Positions 16,073 through 24,254 of a stretch of DNA of 35,449 nt are shown here, piece by piece (positions within the stretch are counted from its first letter, which is position 1; every line of letters begins with the position of its first letter). Made by a program: the position numbers and the translations under genes. The stretch is from Flavobacteriia bacterium. GTDB taxonomy: Bacteria > Bacteroidota > Bacteroidia > Flavobacteriales_D > Crocinitomicaceae. The notes under the pieces are model-generated. The model did not search any database and was not told the origin of the DNA. It was given only the letters and a program-made list of their open reading frames with translations. The stretch is from positions 1 through 35,449 of the forward strand of contig JACOTM010000044.1 of NCBI GenBank assembly GCA_016178305.1. Reading direction: 5' to 3'.

Positions 16073-17020
16073 ATGGATACAATTGAAAAAGTAAAATGTT
16101 TGATTATAGGTTCAGGACCTGCTGGATATACTGCAGCAATTTATGCGGCAAGAGCAGAAATGAAACCAGTGTTATATCAGGGAATGCAACCTGGAGGACA
16201 GTTAACAACGACCAATGAGGTTGAAAATTTCCCAGGTTATCCTCAAGGAATTACTGGACCAGAAATGATGATGGAACTTGAAGCTCAAGCAAAAAGGTTT
16301 GAAGCAGATATTCGCTTTGGATTCATTAATAAAGTAGATTTTTCTGGATCTGTTCATAAATGTTGGACAGAAGATGGTAAAGAAATTCATGCAGAAACCG
16401 TTATCATTTCAACTGGGGCTTCTGCAAAATATCTAGGTTTACCAAGCGAACAAAAATATTTATTAAGTGGTGGTGGTGTATCTGCTTGTGCTGTTTGTGA
16501 TGGTTTCTTTTACAGAGGACATGAAACGGTAATTGTAGGTGCGGGTGATTCAGCATGTGAAGAGGCTCATTACTTATCAAAATTATGTACTAAAGTTACA
16601 ATGTTAGTACGCAAAGATGATTTCAGAGCTTCAAAAATTATGGCAGACAGAGTTAAAAATACGCCTAATATTGAAATTTTATTCAATACTGATACCGTTG
16701 AAGTATTGGGTGATGACTTGGTGACTGGTGCAAAGGTTAAAAATTCAGTGACGAGTGAAGAAAGAATTATTCCATGTACTGGCTTTTTTGTGGCAATTGG
16801 ACATAAACCAAATACGGATATTTTCAAAGGAATTATTGATTTAGATGAAACAGGTTACATCAAATATGCTCAGCCAGGAACATCTTTAACAAATGTACCA
16901 GGTGTGTTTGTGGCTGGTGATGCGGCAGATAAAAGATATAGACAAGCGATTACAGCTGCAGGAACAGGTTGTATGGCTGCTTTAGATGCTGAAAGATATT
17001 TAGCTTCATTGGAACATTAA
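16073..17020 (+). CDS. trxB: Thioredoxin reductase
   Basis: A 315-aa NADPH- and FAD-dependent enzyme that reduces thioredoxin in the cytosol. FAD motif GSGPAGYTAAIYAARA (13-28), GGQLTTT, the redox-active CAVC at 139-142 followed by DG, NADPH motif GAGDSACEEA (156-165), and the C-terminal FAD contact GVFVAGDAADKRYRQAITAAGTG. The frame extends upstream to an ATG at 16025, but residues from there (IISYFCLHSIKIYKL) are not conserved and the -7 box lies inside that stretch, so 16073 is the start. Monocistronic; a strong hairpin terminator follows. Confidence 0.96.
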   Translation: MDTIEKVKCLIIGSGPAGYTAAIYAARAEMKPVLYQGMQPGGQLTTTNEVENFPGYPQGITGPEMMMELEAQAKRFEADIRFGFINKVDFSGSVHKCWTEDGKEIHAETVIISTGASAKYLGLPSEQKYLLSGGGVSACAVCDGFFYRGHETVIVGAGDSACEEAHYLSKLCTKVTMLVRKDDFRASKIMADRVKNTPNIEILFNTDTVEVLGDDLVTGAKVKNSVTSEERIIPCTGFFVAIGHKPNTDIFKGIIDLDETGYIKYAQPGTSLTNVPGVFVAGDAADKRYRQAITAAGTGCMAALDAERYLASLEH

Positions 17021-17055
17021 AAAAATAGAAGTTTCTGAGATTATTACCTCAAAGA

Positions 17056-17089
17056 AAAAGCTGACTAAAATATGAATTAGTCAGCTTTT
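17056..17089. terminator. Bidirectional terminator between trxB and rfaE2
   Basis: AAAAGCTGACTAA, 8-base spacer, TTAGTCAGCTTTT: a perfect 13-bp stem with an A-rich left flank and T-rich right end, so it can work from both sides of this convergent pair. Confidence 0.85.
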
Positions 17090-17130
17090 GTATTTTAAGA
17101 ATCTGAATTCAATTGAAATATTACACTTAG

Positions 17131-17150
17131 ATATTAATCGAACTGAGGTT
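17131..17150 (-). repeat. REP-like repeat fragment (copy B)
   Basis: ATATTAATCGAACTGAGGTT here is the exact reverse complement of 24965-24984. The flank keeps a loose match for about 30 further bases and then is lost, so only the outer end of the element remains. Confidence 0.6.
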
Positions 17151-17172
17151 ATTAATTAATTTTGAAAGAAAT

Positions 17173-17685
17173 TTATTTCATCTTTTCAATAATATTGGTA
17201 GTTGAAAAACCTTCTTCCAAATCGATAACGACAACTTCTCCACCATAATTCTTTACAATATCTGAACCAACAATGTATTTTTTAGAGTTTTGATCGGTAA
17301 CATTTGGATCGTAATCAGCACCTTTTACTAAAACATCAGGTTGTAAAGCTTCAATTAGTTTTAGCGGGGTATTCTCATTGAATAAAATGACCATATCAAC
17401 AAATCCTAAACTTGCTAATACTATTAATCTAGCATCTTCAGGATTGATAGGTCTATTTTCTCCTTTACCTTGATTTTTGACTGATTCGTCAGTGTTTAGG
17501 GCAACAATTAAGCGATTTCCATATTCAGCTGCTTGCGTTAAATAACTGACATGTCCTTTGTGAAGAATATCAAAACAACCATTTGTGAAAACCACTTTGT
17601 CATTTTTTAATTTCCAAGTACTTACTTTACGAATAGCTTGTTCAGTCGTTAAGATCTTTGATTGAATGTAATGAACTCTTTTCAT
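17173..17685 (-). CDS. rfaE2: D-glycero-beta-D-manno-heptose 1-phosphate adenylyltransferase
   Basis: A 170-aa nucleotidylyltransferase that joins heptose 1-phosphate to AMP, giving ADP-heptose precursor. Signature FTNGCFDILHKGHVSYL holds the HxGH motif (His42, His45). Later motifs are ALNTDESVK, NRPINPEDAR, and LVKGADYDP, ending in the family's GFSTTNIIEK. It is the separate C-terminal half of HldE; the kinase half is at 4381. The open frame runs upstream to 17730, but Met at 17685 (KRVHYIQSK) is the likely start. Even so it overlaps the 3' end of the flippase-like gene by 44 bases, so the two are co-transcribed in the panD operon. Confidence 0.92.
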   Translation of the reverse strand: MKRVHYIQSKILTTEQAIRKVSTWKLKNDKVVFTNGCFDILHKGHVSYLTQAAEYGNRLIVALNTDESVKNQGKGENRPINPEDARLIVLASLGFVDMVILFNENTPLKLIEALQPDVLVKGADYDPNVTDQNSKKYIVGSDIVKNYGGEVVVIDLEEGFSTTNIIEKMK

Positions 17686-18697
17686 CTTCTTTTTTGTAGT
17701 TATTGGGTAATAAAATAAAAGATATAACACCTAAGATCACCATTAGAAGTGTTTGAGATAACCAAATAATCCAACCTAAGGCGTTCCCAATTCCAAAAGC
17801 GACATCTGGATTAGGGAATTGATTTTTTATATAATAAGCAACAACTAAACCAACTAAAATAGGGTAAGTTCCAATTCCTCCATTGGTTAATATTATTCCT
17901 AATGAACCAGCAATGAAGCCAATTAAAATCCCTTTTAATGGTATTGTTGAAGTGATTTCTGAACTGTAAAAAGTAACATAAAACATGGCTAAATAGCAAA
18001 ACCAGATCAACAAGGTATGAAAGATATATCCAATTGGATTTTTCAACTTAAAAATTGAAAATAAACCAGTAAAAACACTTTTTATAAATCCAATTAATTT
18101 AGCTTTTAATTTAGGTTTTTTGAATATTATTAATATGAAAATCAATACAATAGAGATTATCCCATATTGGATAAATAAACTAATTTTTGAAGTTTCATCA
18201 GATTCTCCTCCAAAATATGTTTGTATTTGGTTTTTTAATTCAAAAAAATCGCCATAACCAATAAAAGCGGTAAATAAAGCAATGCAAATTAATAAAATAA
18301 AATCAATTGCTCTTTCAGCTATTATCGTTCCAAATGAATTTGAAAATGGAATTCCATCAGATCTATAAAGCATCGCTGAACGAGAAGCTTCTCCAGCTCT
18401 GGGAATTGTAAGATTAATTAAATACCCAATCATAATCGCGTGATATCTATTCCAAAACTTGGACTGAAAACCTAAAGGTTCTAGCGTATATTTCCATCTA
18501 TATGCCCTTGAAAAATAAGCAATAACACCAAAAATAATTGCAATAATAATCCAGAAATAATTGGCTTCTTGGATGAATTTATAAAACTGAAATTCTTCTT
18601 CTTTGGTCATTCCTGAAAACGAATGCCAAATTAGATATGTCCCTAATAATAAAGGTAAAACGGTTTTTATTAGAGAGAATATCAGTTTTTTAGACAT
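17642..18697 (-). CDS. Flippase-like integral membrane protein (LPG synthase TM-domain family)
   Basis: A 351-aa polytopic inner-membrane protein with about eight hydrophobic segments (for example VLPLLLGTYLIW, WIIIAIIFGVIAYF, ILLICIALFTAFIG, IILIFILIIF). It shows the conserved IPRAGEASRSAML (98-110) and later FIAGSLGIILTNGGIGTYPILVG of the lysylphosphatidylglycerol-synthase transmembrane family (UPF0104-like), which lacks the soluble MprF catalytic domain. Members are usually lipid or glycolipid flippase-like, with substrate unknown. Its ATG follows the panD stop directly (TAAATG), and rfaE2 overlaps its end. The neighbour rfaE2 hints at an envelope role but does not prove one. Confidence 0.85.
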   Translation of the reverse strand: MSKKLIFSLIKTVLPLLLGTYLIWHSFSGMTKEEEFQFYKFIQEANYFWIIIAIIFGVIAYFSRAYRWKYTLEPLGFQSKFWNRYHAIMIGYLINLTIPRAGEASRSAMLYRSDGIPFSNSFGTIIAERAIDFILLICIALFTAFIGYGDFFELKNQIQTYFGGESDETSKISLFIQYGIISIVLIFILIIFKKPKLKAKLIGFIKSVFTGLFSIFKLKNPIGYIFHTLLIWFCYLAMFYVTFYSSEITSTIPLKGILIGFIAGSLGIILTNGGIGTYPILVGLVVAYYIKNQFPNPDVAFGIGNALGWIIWLSQTLLMVILGVISFILLPNNYKKEDEKSSLHSIKDLND

Positions 18698-19048
18698 TTA
18701 ATCGAGTAAATTTGTTTCTTCATTTGGGAAAACTAAGCAAGGCTTAAATGATTTTGCTTCTTCGAAATCTAAATAACCATATCCAATTATTATGACAATA
18801 TCACCAACAGCAACTTTTCGAGCTGCTGGACCGTTCAAACAAATTGTTCCACTTTTTCGTTCCCCTTTAATTACATAAGTTTCAAAGCGTTCGCCGTTAT
18901 TGATATTCACAATATGAACTTTTTCACCTTCTATTAGGTTAGAAGCATTCATTAATTCTTCATCAATCGTGATGCTTCCGATATAATTTAAATCCGCTTG
19001 CGTTACTTTAACACGGTGTATTTTTGATTTTACAACTTGAATGAACAT
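18698..19048 (-). CDS. panD: Aspartate 1-decarboxylase
   Basis: A 116-aa pyruvoyl enzyme that makes beta-alanine for pantothenate and CoA. The self-cleavage site is Gly24-Ser25 in YIGSITID; Ser25 becomes the pyruvoyl group. Other conserved parts are KIHRVKVT near the start, [17 protein letters not shown], and [18 protein letters not shown]. The length is usual. It leads an operon with the flippase-like gene and rfaE2. panC is not adjacent. A TAATTTTG box sits 26 bases upstream. Confidence 0.96.
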   Translation of the reverse strand: MFIQVVKSKIHRVKVTQADLNYIGSITIDEELMNASNLIEGEKVHIVNINNGERFETYVIKGERKSGTICLNGPAARKVAVGDIVIIIGYGYLDFEEAKSFKPCLVFPNEETNLLD

Positions 19049-19073
19049 GGAGTATTCTACTATAATTTTTAAG

Positions 19074-19081
19074 CAAAATTA
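19074..19081 (-). promoter_or_regulatory. -7 box for the panD operon
   Basis: Minus strand TAATTTTG, an exact TAnnTTTG, 26 bases before the panD ATG. No convincing -33 TTG. Confidence 0.5.
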
Positions 19082-19226
19082 AGGATAAATATTGAAATTT
19101 AACTTATCCCTAATTCAGATTTAAGTTATTTTATAAGAATTCACGATTTCGCTCGTGTGTTTAGGGGATTAATAATTTTTTTTAAAAAAATATATTGATT
19201 TACTAGGTAAATAAAATTATTAATTG

Positions 19227-19234
19227 TATCTTGG
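19227..19234 (+). promoter_or_regulatory. Degenerate -7 box of small-RNA copy 2
   Basis: TATCTTGG aligns base for base with TATCTTTG of copy 1, at the same 4-base distance from GATTTAGG; one mismatch to consensus and no -33 TTG. This copy may be weaker. Confidence 0.35.
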
Positions 19235-19238
19235 TTAA

Positions 19239-19307
19239 GATTTAGGTGGTTAGGTTAGGTTGATTAAAAGATAGAGGAGAGACGCCCGTTTCTTCTCTAT
19301 TTTTTTT
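19239..19307 (+). ncRNA. Candidate small RNA, copy 2 (convergent with recQ 3' end)
   Basis: Plus strand GATTTAGGTGG, GGTTAGGTTAGG, GATTAAAAG, then hairpin TAGAGGAGA/TCTTCTCTA around GACGCCCGTT, then eight Ts. Against copy 1 the stem has two changed bases, yet all nine pairs remain (one becomes G.T), and the loop is identical. The recQ stop codon (19297-19299 on the other strand) lies inside the hairpin's right arm, so this RNA would be antisense to the very end of recQ. Read from recQ, the hairpin could also help end that mRNA. Confidence 0.5.
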
Positions 19308-21183
19308 GACTAAAAACACCATCTTCCTCAATTATTAATTCTTGAAGAATTAGTTCTTGAAGAATTTCAATGATTATTTTTTTATTGGTATTGATTTTTT
19401 GTAAAATTTCATCAAAATCAGTTGGGGTTTCCAAAATAGCTAAAATTTGCTTTTTATAATCGATTTCAGAATTCCCCATGAGTTCATTTTCAATGCAAGT
19501 GTCGCATTTACCACATTTTAAAGAAGGTTGATTGAAATATTCTACTAAAGTTGAAACACGGCATTGATTTGTTTCTAAATAATTAATAGCAGCATTTAAT
19601 CTTTTATTTGCTTTTTCTTTTCTAAAAAAATAAGTTTCTGCTGAAATTTTTAAATAATCATCCGGTAATCTTTCATGTAAAAAAGTAACTGTTGGTAGTG
19701 AGGATTTCCATGAGACATCAATAATTCCATATTTCTCAAGTTGCTCGAGTTGTTTGGTGATGTTTAAAGTGTTAATTTTTAATCTTTTACTGATTTCATT
19801 TTCATTTATTTCGTAAAAGTCGTTGAAGATACCTGGATAACTTCTCGATAATACCGTTATTAGAGGGGAAAGCGATTCATGTTTAATTTGAAAACTATAA
19901 AGTTCTTTATTTCCAATAGCAATTCTTATTTTAGTTGGATGAAAAACACCTTCAGAAAAAACAATATCTCCATTGATTTCTAATATTTTAAAAGATTGAT
20001 ATGTTTCAATAGAATTTAATTGAAATTTAGAAGTTAAATCATTTATATTGAAATGATAAGTTTCATTGTTTCCTGAACCAATTGCAATTTTTAAAAAATT
20101 ACACAGAGCTCTGTAAGTATGTTTAATTGTAGCAATAGGAGGGAACTGCATATCAATACGATATCTTAATGATTCAATATCTTTGTTTTCCCAATAAACA
20201 ATTGCATTTGCTTCTTTTTCATCCCGTCCAGCTCTCCCTGCTTCTTGAAAATAGGCTTCTAAATTATTAGGGAATTCATAATGTAAAACATAACGTACAT
20301 CTGGCTTATCAATTCCCATTCCAAAGGCATTTGTTGCAACCATTATTTTAAGTTCCCCGTCCATCCACGAATCAAGCATTAATTTTCGATCTTCACGAAG
20401 CATTCCGCCATGATATATTCCAACAGGGAAATTATGACTATGTAATAATTTGGCTACTTCTTTTACACTTTTTCTGGTTTGGCAATAAATGATTCCAGTT
20501 TCTTGAATGTGATTTTTGCAATAATTTAAAATGTCTTTGACTTTGTTTTCAGTATTGTATGCTTGATAACTTAAATTGTTTCGTAAAAATGAACTTTCAA
20601 ATATTTGTGGATTTCTTAAATTTAAATACTTGCAAATATCAGCTTGAACTTCTTTCGTGGCAGTTGCAGTTAATGCAATTATAGGAACTTTTGGATGTAT
20701 TTCTCTTAATTTTGAAATTTCTAGATAAGGAGGACGAAAATCATGCCCCCATTCTGAAATACAATGCGCTTCATCTACAACAATTAAGCCTACGTTCATT
20801 AATTTGAATCGTTCAATGAACAGTTTAGATTGAATTCTTTCGGGAGAAACATAAAGAAAATCTAATCCGCCAAATTTTGCATTATCTAAGGTGATGTCGA
20901 TTTCTCTGTAATTCATACCACTAATTAATTCTTTCGCTCGAATTCCTTTTGCATGTAAATTTTTTACTTGATCTTGCATCAGGGCAATTAATGGAGAAAT
21001 GACAATTGTAATGCCTTCTCGAGCAATCCCTGGAACTTGAAAGCAGATTGATTTTCCCCCACCAGTTGGAAGTAAAGCTAAAGTATCATGACCATAAATA
21101 GCATTATCAACAATTTTTTCTTGATTTGGTCTAAATGTATCAAATCCCCAAATTTTCTTTAATATATCTCTACTTTTTTCCAA
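19297..21183 (-). CDS. recQ: ATP-dependent DNA helicase RecQ (short form, no HRDC)
   Basis: A 628-aa 3'-5' SF2 helicase for repair and fork processing. Walker A PTGGGKS (39-45), SPLIALMQDQV, DEAH (137-140), TATATKEV, ATNAFGMGIDKPDVR and QEAGRAGRD are all present, followed by the RecQ-C zinc cysteines (CRVSTLVEYF, then CGKCDTC) and winged helix. There is no HRDC domain, as in the shorter RecQ of many Bacteroidota, but the last ~60 residues are a lysine/isoleucine-rich helix. Start is TTG at 21183: an in-frame TAA lies four codons upstream, no ATG is available, and AAGGA is six bases before the TTG. Its last codons lie within the copy-2 small-RNA element. Confidence 0.95.
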   Translation of the reverse strand: MEKSRDILKKIWGFDTFRPNQEKIVDNAIYGHDTLALLPTGGGKSICFQVPGIAREGITIVISPLIALMQDQVKNLHAKGIRAKELISGMNYREIDITLDNAKFGGLDFLYVSPERIQSKLFIERFKLMNVGLIVVDEAHCISEWGHDFRPPYLEISKLREIHPKVPIIALTATATKEVQADICKYLNLRNPQIFESSFLRNNLSYQAYNTENKVKDILNYCKNHIQETGIIYCQTRKSVKEVAKLLHSHNFPVGIYHGGMLREDRKLMLDSWMDGELKIMVATNAFGMGIDKPDVRYVLHYEFPNNLEAYFQEAGRAGRDEKEANAIVYWENKDIESLRYRIDMQFPPIATIKHTYRALCNFLKIAIGSGNNETYHFNINDLTSKFQLNSIETYQSFKILEINGDIVFSEGVFHPTKIRIAIGNKELYSFQIKHESLSPLITVLSRSYPGIFNDFYEINENEISKRLKINTLNITKQLEQLEKYGIIDVSWKSSLPTVTFLHERLPDDYLKISAETYFFRKEKANKRLNAAINYLETNQCRVSTLVEYFNQPSLKCGKCDTCIENELMGNSEIDYKKQILAILETPTDFDEILQKINTNKKIIIEILQELILQELIIEEDGVFSQKK

Positions 21184-21242
21184 GGTTTGTCCTTAATAAT
21201 TCCTCAAAATAAGTAAAATTATTCCAAAATTTCATCAAAAAA

Positions 21243-21273
21243 TTGAATGAGTCGATGATTCTCATTATATTCG
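21243..21273 (+). promoter_or_regulatory. Promoter of ilvE
   Basis: TTG (21243-21245), 20-base spacer, TATATTCG (21266-21273), one mismatch to TAnnTTTG. A start near 21280 favours either Met (21292 or 21313). Confidence 0.45.
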
Positions 21274-21291
21274 CATCTCATTAGATAAAAT

Positions 21292-22365
21292 ATGTTAAAC
21301 GAAGCAATTTCAATGAAAATTACCCCGTCTGTAAAATCTCACATTAATGAAGTGGATTGGGATAACCTACCTTTTGGTAAAGTTTTTACTGATCACATGT
21401 TAGTGATGGATTATAATAACGGTAAATGGCAAGCCCCTGAAATAATGCCATTTGGTAATTTGTCTTTACATCCAGCAACTTCGGCTATCCATTATGGTCA
21501 GTCTATTTTTGAAGGAATGAAAGCAAATAAATCGGAAGATGGAGAAAAAGTAATTTTATTTCGCCCCGATTTAAACGCAAAAAGATTTAAAGAGTCATGT
21601 GAGCGTATGTGTATGCCTGTGATTCCTGAAGATGTTTTTGTAGAGTTAATCAGAAAATTTACAGAAGTAGAAAGTAATTGGATTCCAAGTAGAGAAGGAT
21701 ATTCTTTGTATTTGAGACCATTTTTATTTGCTACAGATGATTTTATTGGAATTCGTCCTTCTGAGACCTATAAATTTGTAATTTTTGCTTGTCCTGTAGG
21801 TGCTTATTATTCTGAACCTGTTCGCGTTAAAATAGAAGAGCACTATACGAGAGCTTCTAGAGGAGGTGTTGGTAGAGCAAAAACTGCAGGTAATTATGGT
21901 GCTGCTTTGTATCCAGCGAAACAAGGACAATTACAAGGCTTTCACCAATTAGTTTGGACAGATGGGATTGAACATAAATACATTGAAGAATCAGGGACAA
22001 TGAATATTGTTTTTGTAATTAACGGTGTTTTAGTTACTCCTTCTGAGGAATCAGATACAATATTAAGAGGAACAACAAAACGTTCTGTGATTGAAGTAGC
22101 TGAAAGTTGGGGAATGAAAGTAGAGGAAAGACAAGTTTCTGTTGAAGAAGTTGTAAATGGTGTAAAAGATGGTTCTATTTCTGAAGCATTTGGAGCAGGA
22201 ACAGCCGCAACAATTGCTCATATTGCAAAAATTGGTTTCAGAGATGAAATATTAGATTTACCTGCAATTGAAACAAGAACTTTCTCAAATAAAGTTCAAA
22301 AATATTTAGACGATTTAAAAACTGGAAAAGTAGAAGATACTTTTGGTTGGTGTGTAATTGTTTGA
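21292..22365 (+). CDS. ilvE: Branched-chain amino acid aminotransferase
   Basis: A 357-aa fold-type IV PLP enzyme of the BCAT II type, making or degrading leucine, isoleucine and valine. Landmarks: FGKVFTDHMLVMDY, HYGQSIFEGMKA, the catalytic Lys197 in GRAKTAGNYGAALYP, ESGTMNIVFV, and C-terminal SEAFGAGTAATI. Two possible starts: 21292 (used here) or Met8 at 21313; the second is also compatible with homologues. It is divergent from recQ. A compact terminator hairpin follows at 22386. Confidence 0.95.
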   Translation: MLNEAISMKITPSVKSHINEVDWDNLPFGKVFTDHMLVMDYNNGKWQAPEIMPFGNLSLHPATSAIHYGQSIFEGMKANKSEDGEKVILFRPDLNAKRFKESCERMCMPVIPEDVFVELIRKFTEVESNWIPSREGYSLYLRPFLFATDDFIGIRPSETYKFVIFACPVGAYYSEPVRVKIEEHYTRASRGGVGRAKTAGNYGAALYPAKQGQLQGFHQLVWTDGIEHKYIEESGTMNIVFVINGVLVTPSEESDTILRGTTKRSVIEVAESWGMKVEERQVSVEEVVNGVKDGSISEAFGAGTAATIAHIAKIGFRDEILDLPAIETRTFSNKVQKYLDDLKTGKVEDTFGWCVIV

Positions 22366-22385
22366 TTATTAATTTATAAAATGTT

Positions 22386-22412
22386 AAAGGCTGCTTTTTG
22401 TAGCCTTTTTTT
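22386..22412 (+). terminator. Terminator after ilvE
   Basis: AAAGGCT...AGCCTTT stem with a short CTTTTTG-type loop, then continuous Ts; 20 bases after the ilvE stop. Confidence 0.8.
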
Positions 22413-22461
22413 ATGGAATTAAGATTCATTTGTAATCTTAATTATTAAAAATTCAGGGTAT

Positions 22462-23838
22462 ATGAAAAAATTATGCATTCTCTTTATTTGTATTAGTAGC
22501 TATGTGCAATTATTTTGTCAAGATACTTTAATTGTTAAAGCTTCGTTATTAGATAAAAGAACAAGTGACTCAGTTTCGAATGCTTTAGTAAGATACGTTT
22601 TTGGAACTGATACGTTAGAAAGTAAATCCAATTACAATGGAGTCGTATTTTTTAAAATAATATCAAATACAAATAATACCCTTACTATTTTACATCCTTT
22701 GTATGTGACTGAATATATCAATATCAATGAAAAAAAGCGAATAAACAGAGATACTATTCGAATGAGTTTTTATTTATTGCCAATGAAAATCAATGAAATA
22801 CCAGTAGTTACCATTTATCCCAAAGGAACGCCTCAGAAAATATTTTATTCTGAATATGTCAGTGTAGCTGATTTTGAAGTATTACCTGATGGAAAATATA
22901 TTTTATTAACTTATCCTAAAAAATTAAATAAAGGCAGCGATGTTGTGTTATATGATGGTGAAAATATTATTTCAAATATTCCAATTAATGATAAAGCAGT
23001 TGAATTAATTCATGACTTTAGAGGGAATCCACATGTTGTATGTGAAAAGAATGTTTTTGGATTATATGTAAAGGATAAGCAAATAGCAATTGCAACACAT
23101 GAAAAAAATTATTTTATGAAATATTTAGCACCAATTTTAGATTCAAATTATACAAAATACTACATTACGGATTTTAATAAAGATTATCCTTCGATGAATT
23201 ATTACGCTTTTGATCAAATGGATTCAACCTATTCGAAAATAATTACGATTACAGATGATTTCATGATGGAATTATATCGGTCAGAGTATAAATGGGTTGA
23301 TGTTCGAACTAAACTATGGGCTAAACAAAAGGAACAAGAGACAGGAATTGATGCTCAAATTTGGGTTGGAGCCAATTATTTTACACAGTCAGTTTATTAC
23401 AAAAAATTATATGCGCCTATGTTTCATCGCAATGATACCTTATTTGTTTTTGATTATTATAAAGATTTATTATTTCGTTTTAATAAGAAAGGTGATGTTA
23501 TAGATAGTTTACCTATATACCATCAATTTCATGCGAAAGAAACAGGATGGAAAAACAAATTAATTCAAGATCAAGTGACAGGTCAAATTTATGCTCTATT
23601 TGATGAATCTGGTTATGCTTCTTTGCGTAGAATTAATACCAATACAGGAGAATTGATGGAAAAAATACCGTTAAAATTTAGATATGTAGATAAAATTGAA
23701 GTTCATGATAATGCAATTTATTACATTTATAGGCCTTTTGAATCGATACAGAAAAAATATTTATACAAAGAATTAATTCCACTAAACTTAGAAGCTGCAA
23801 AAACTTTAAAAGGAGATGAGTTGAATATTGAAAAATAA
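22462..23838 (+). CDS. Exported beta-sandwich/propeller-like protein, unknown
   Basis: A 458-aa exported protein. Signal peptide MKKLCILFICISSYVQLFC followed by Q. Residues ~24-110 are a carboxypeptidase-regulatory-like domain (KASLLDKRTSDSVSNALVRY, NYNGVVFFKI). From ~130 on, repeated units with the sense of propeller blades appear: FEVLPDGKYILLTYP, KNVFGLYVKDKQIAIA, NDTLFVFDYYKDLLFRFN, GQIYALFDESGYASLRRIN. This is like NHL/6-bladed proteins of Bacteroidota whose ligand is unknown. No catalytic motif seen. Monocistronic, with its own terminator overlapping its last bases. A purine stretch AGGG lies 5 bases before the ATG. Confidence 0.65.
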   Translation: MKKLCILFICISSYVQLFCQDTLIVKASLLDKRTSDSVSNALVRYVFGTDTLESKSNYNGVVFFKIISNTNNTLTILHPLYVTEYININEKKRINRDTIRMSFYLLPMKINEIPVVTIYPKGTPQKIFYSEYVSVADFEVLPDGKYILLTYPKKLNKGSDVVLYDGENIISNIPINDKAVELIHDFRGNPHVVCEKNVFGLYVKDKQIAIATHEKNYFMKYLAPILDSNYTKYYITDFNKDYPSMNYYAFDQMDSTYSKIITITDDFMMELYRSEYKWVDVRTKLWAKQKEQETGIDAQIWVGANYFTQSVYYKKLYAPMFHRNDTLFVFDYYKDLLFRFNKKGDVIDSLPIYHQFHAKETGWKNKLIQDQVTGQIYALFDESGYASLRRINTNTGELMEKIPLKFRYVDKIEVHDNAIYYIYRPFESIQKKYLYKELIPLNLEAAKTLKGDELNIEK

Positions 23839-23866
23839 AAAAAGGTGCAACGAACACACCTTTTTT
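23838..23866 (+). terminator. Terminator after the propeller-like gene
   Basis: AAAAAAGGTG, 9-base loop, CACCTTTTTT: a 10-bp perfect stem ending in Ts, directly on the stop codon. Its A-rich left arm would also let it end transcripts from the other side. Confidence 0.8.
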
Positions 23867-23968
23867 AACAAACAAATTTTTTCAAGTTAGCAGAAAGCTA
23901 TATTTACTTTAATTCAAAATTTAAACCTTATTAGTATCGGAATAAATTTTAGAACAAAATAATAAAAA

Positions 23969-24073
23969 ATGAGTAGTAGTAGGTCTCATATCTTTATTAT
24001 CTTTTTTTCAGTAATGCTAATCTATACTATTTATTTGATAGATTATTATGATAAAAACATATTGTCCTTTTGA
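23969..24073 (+). CDS. Possible 34-aa membrane peptide
   Basis: MSSSRSHIFIIFFSVMLIYTIYLIDYYDKNILSF in two overlapping halves (residues 1-17 MSSSRSHIFIIFFSVML, then IYTIYLIDYYDKNILSF): a short polar N-terminus, one hydrophobic helix (~8-24), and a charged tail. It sits alone in a 388-base gap (23867-24254) that otherwise shows no gene. An ATAAAAA stretch precedes the ATG; no consensus promoter. Chance frames in AT-rich DNA often look hydrophobic, so confidence is low. Confidence 0.25.
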   Translation: MSSSRSHIFIIFFSVMLIYTIYLIDYYDKNILSF

Positions 24074-24254
24074 ATGTATAAAATATGGTTTTGAGTTATT
24101 ATTTAGAAAATCCTATGTTTGTTCTTTACAAGTATCGAATAATAACGGTTAATCATCAATGTGTGTTGTTTTATTTTTAGTTCAAACAATAATCCCAGAA
24201 TAAAATCGTATTTATTCAGAATATCAAGTTATTAATTAAATAATTTTCAAATAA

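Noticed and set aside
17686-17730. Upstream start of rfaE2
   Set aside because: The extra residues are a shadow of the flippase-like gene; the conserved protein starts at 17685.
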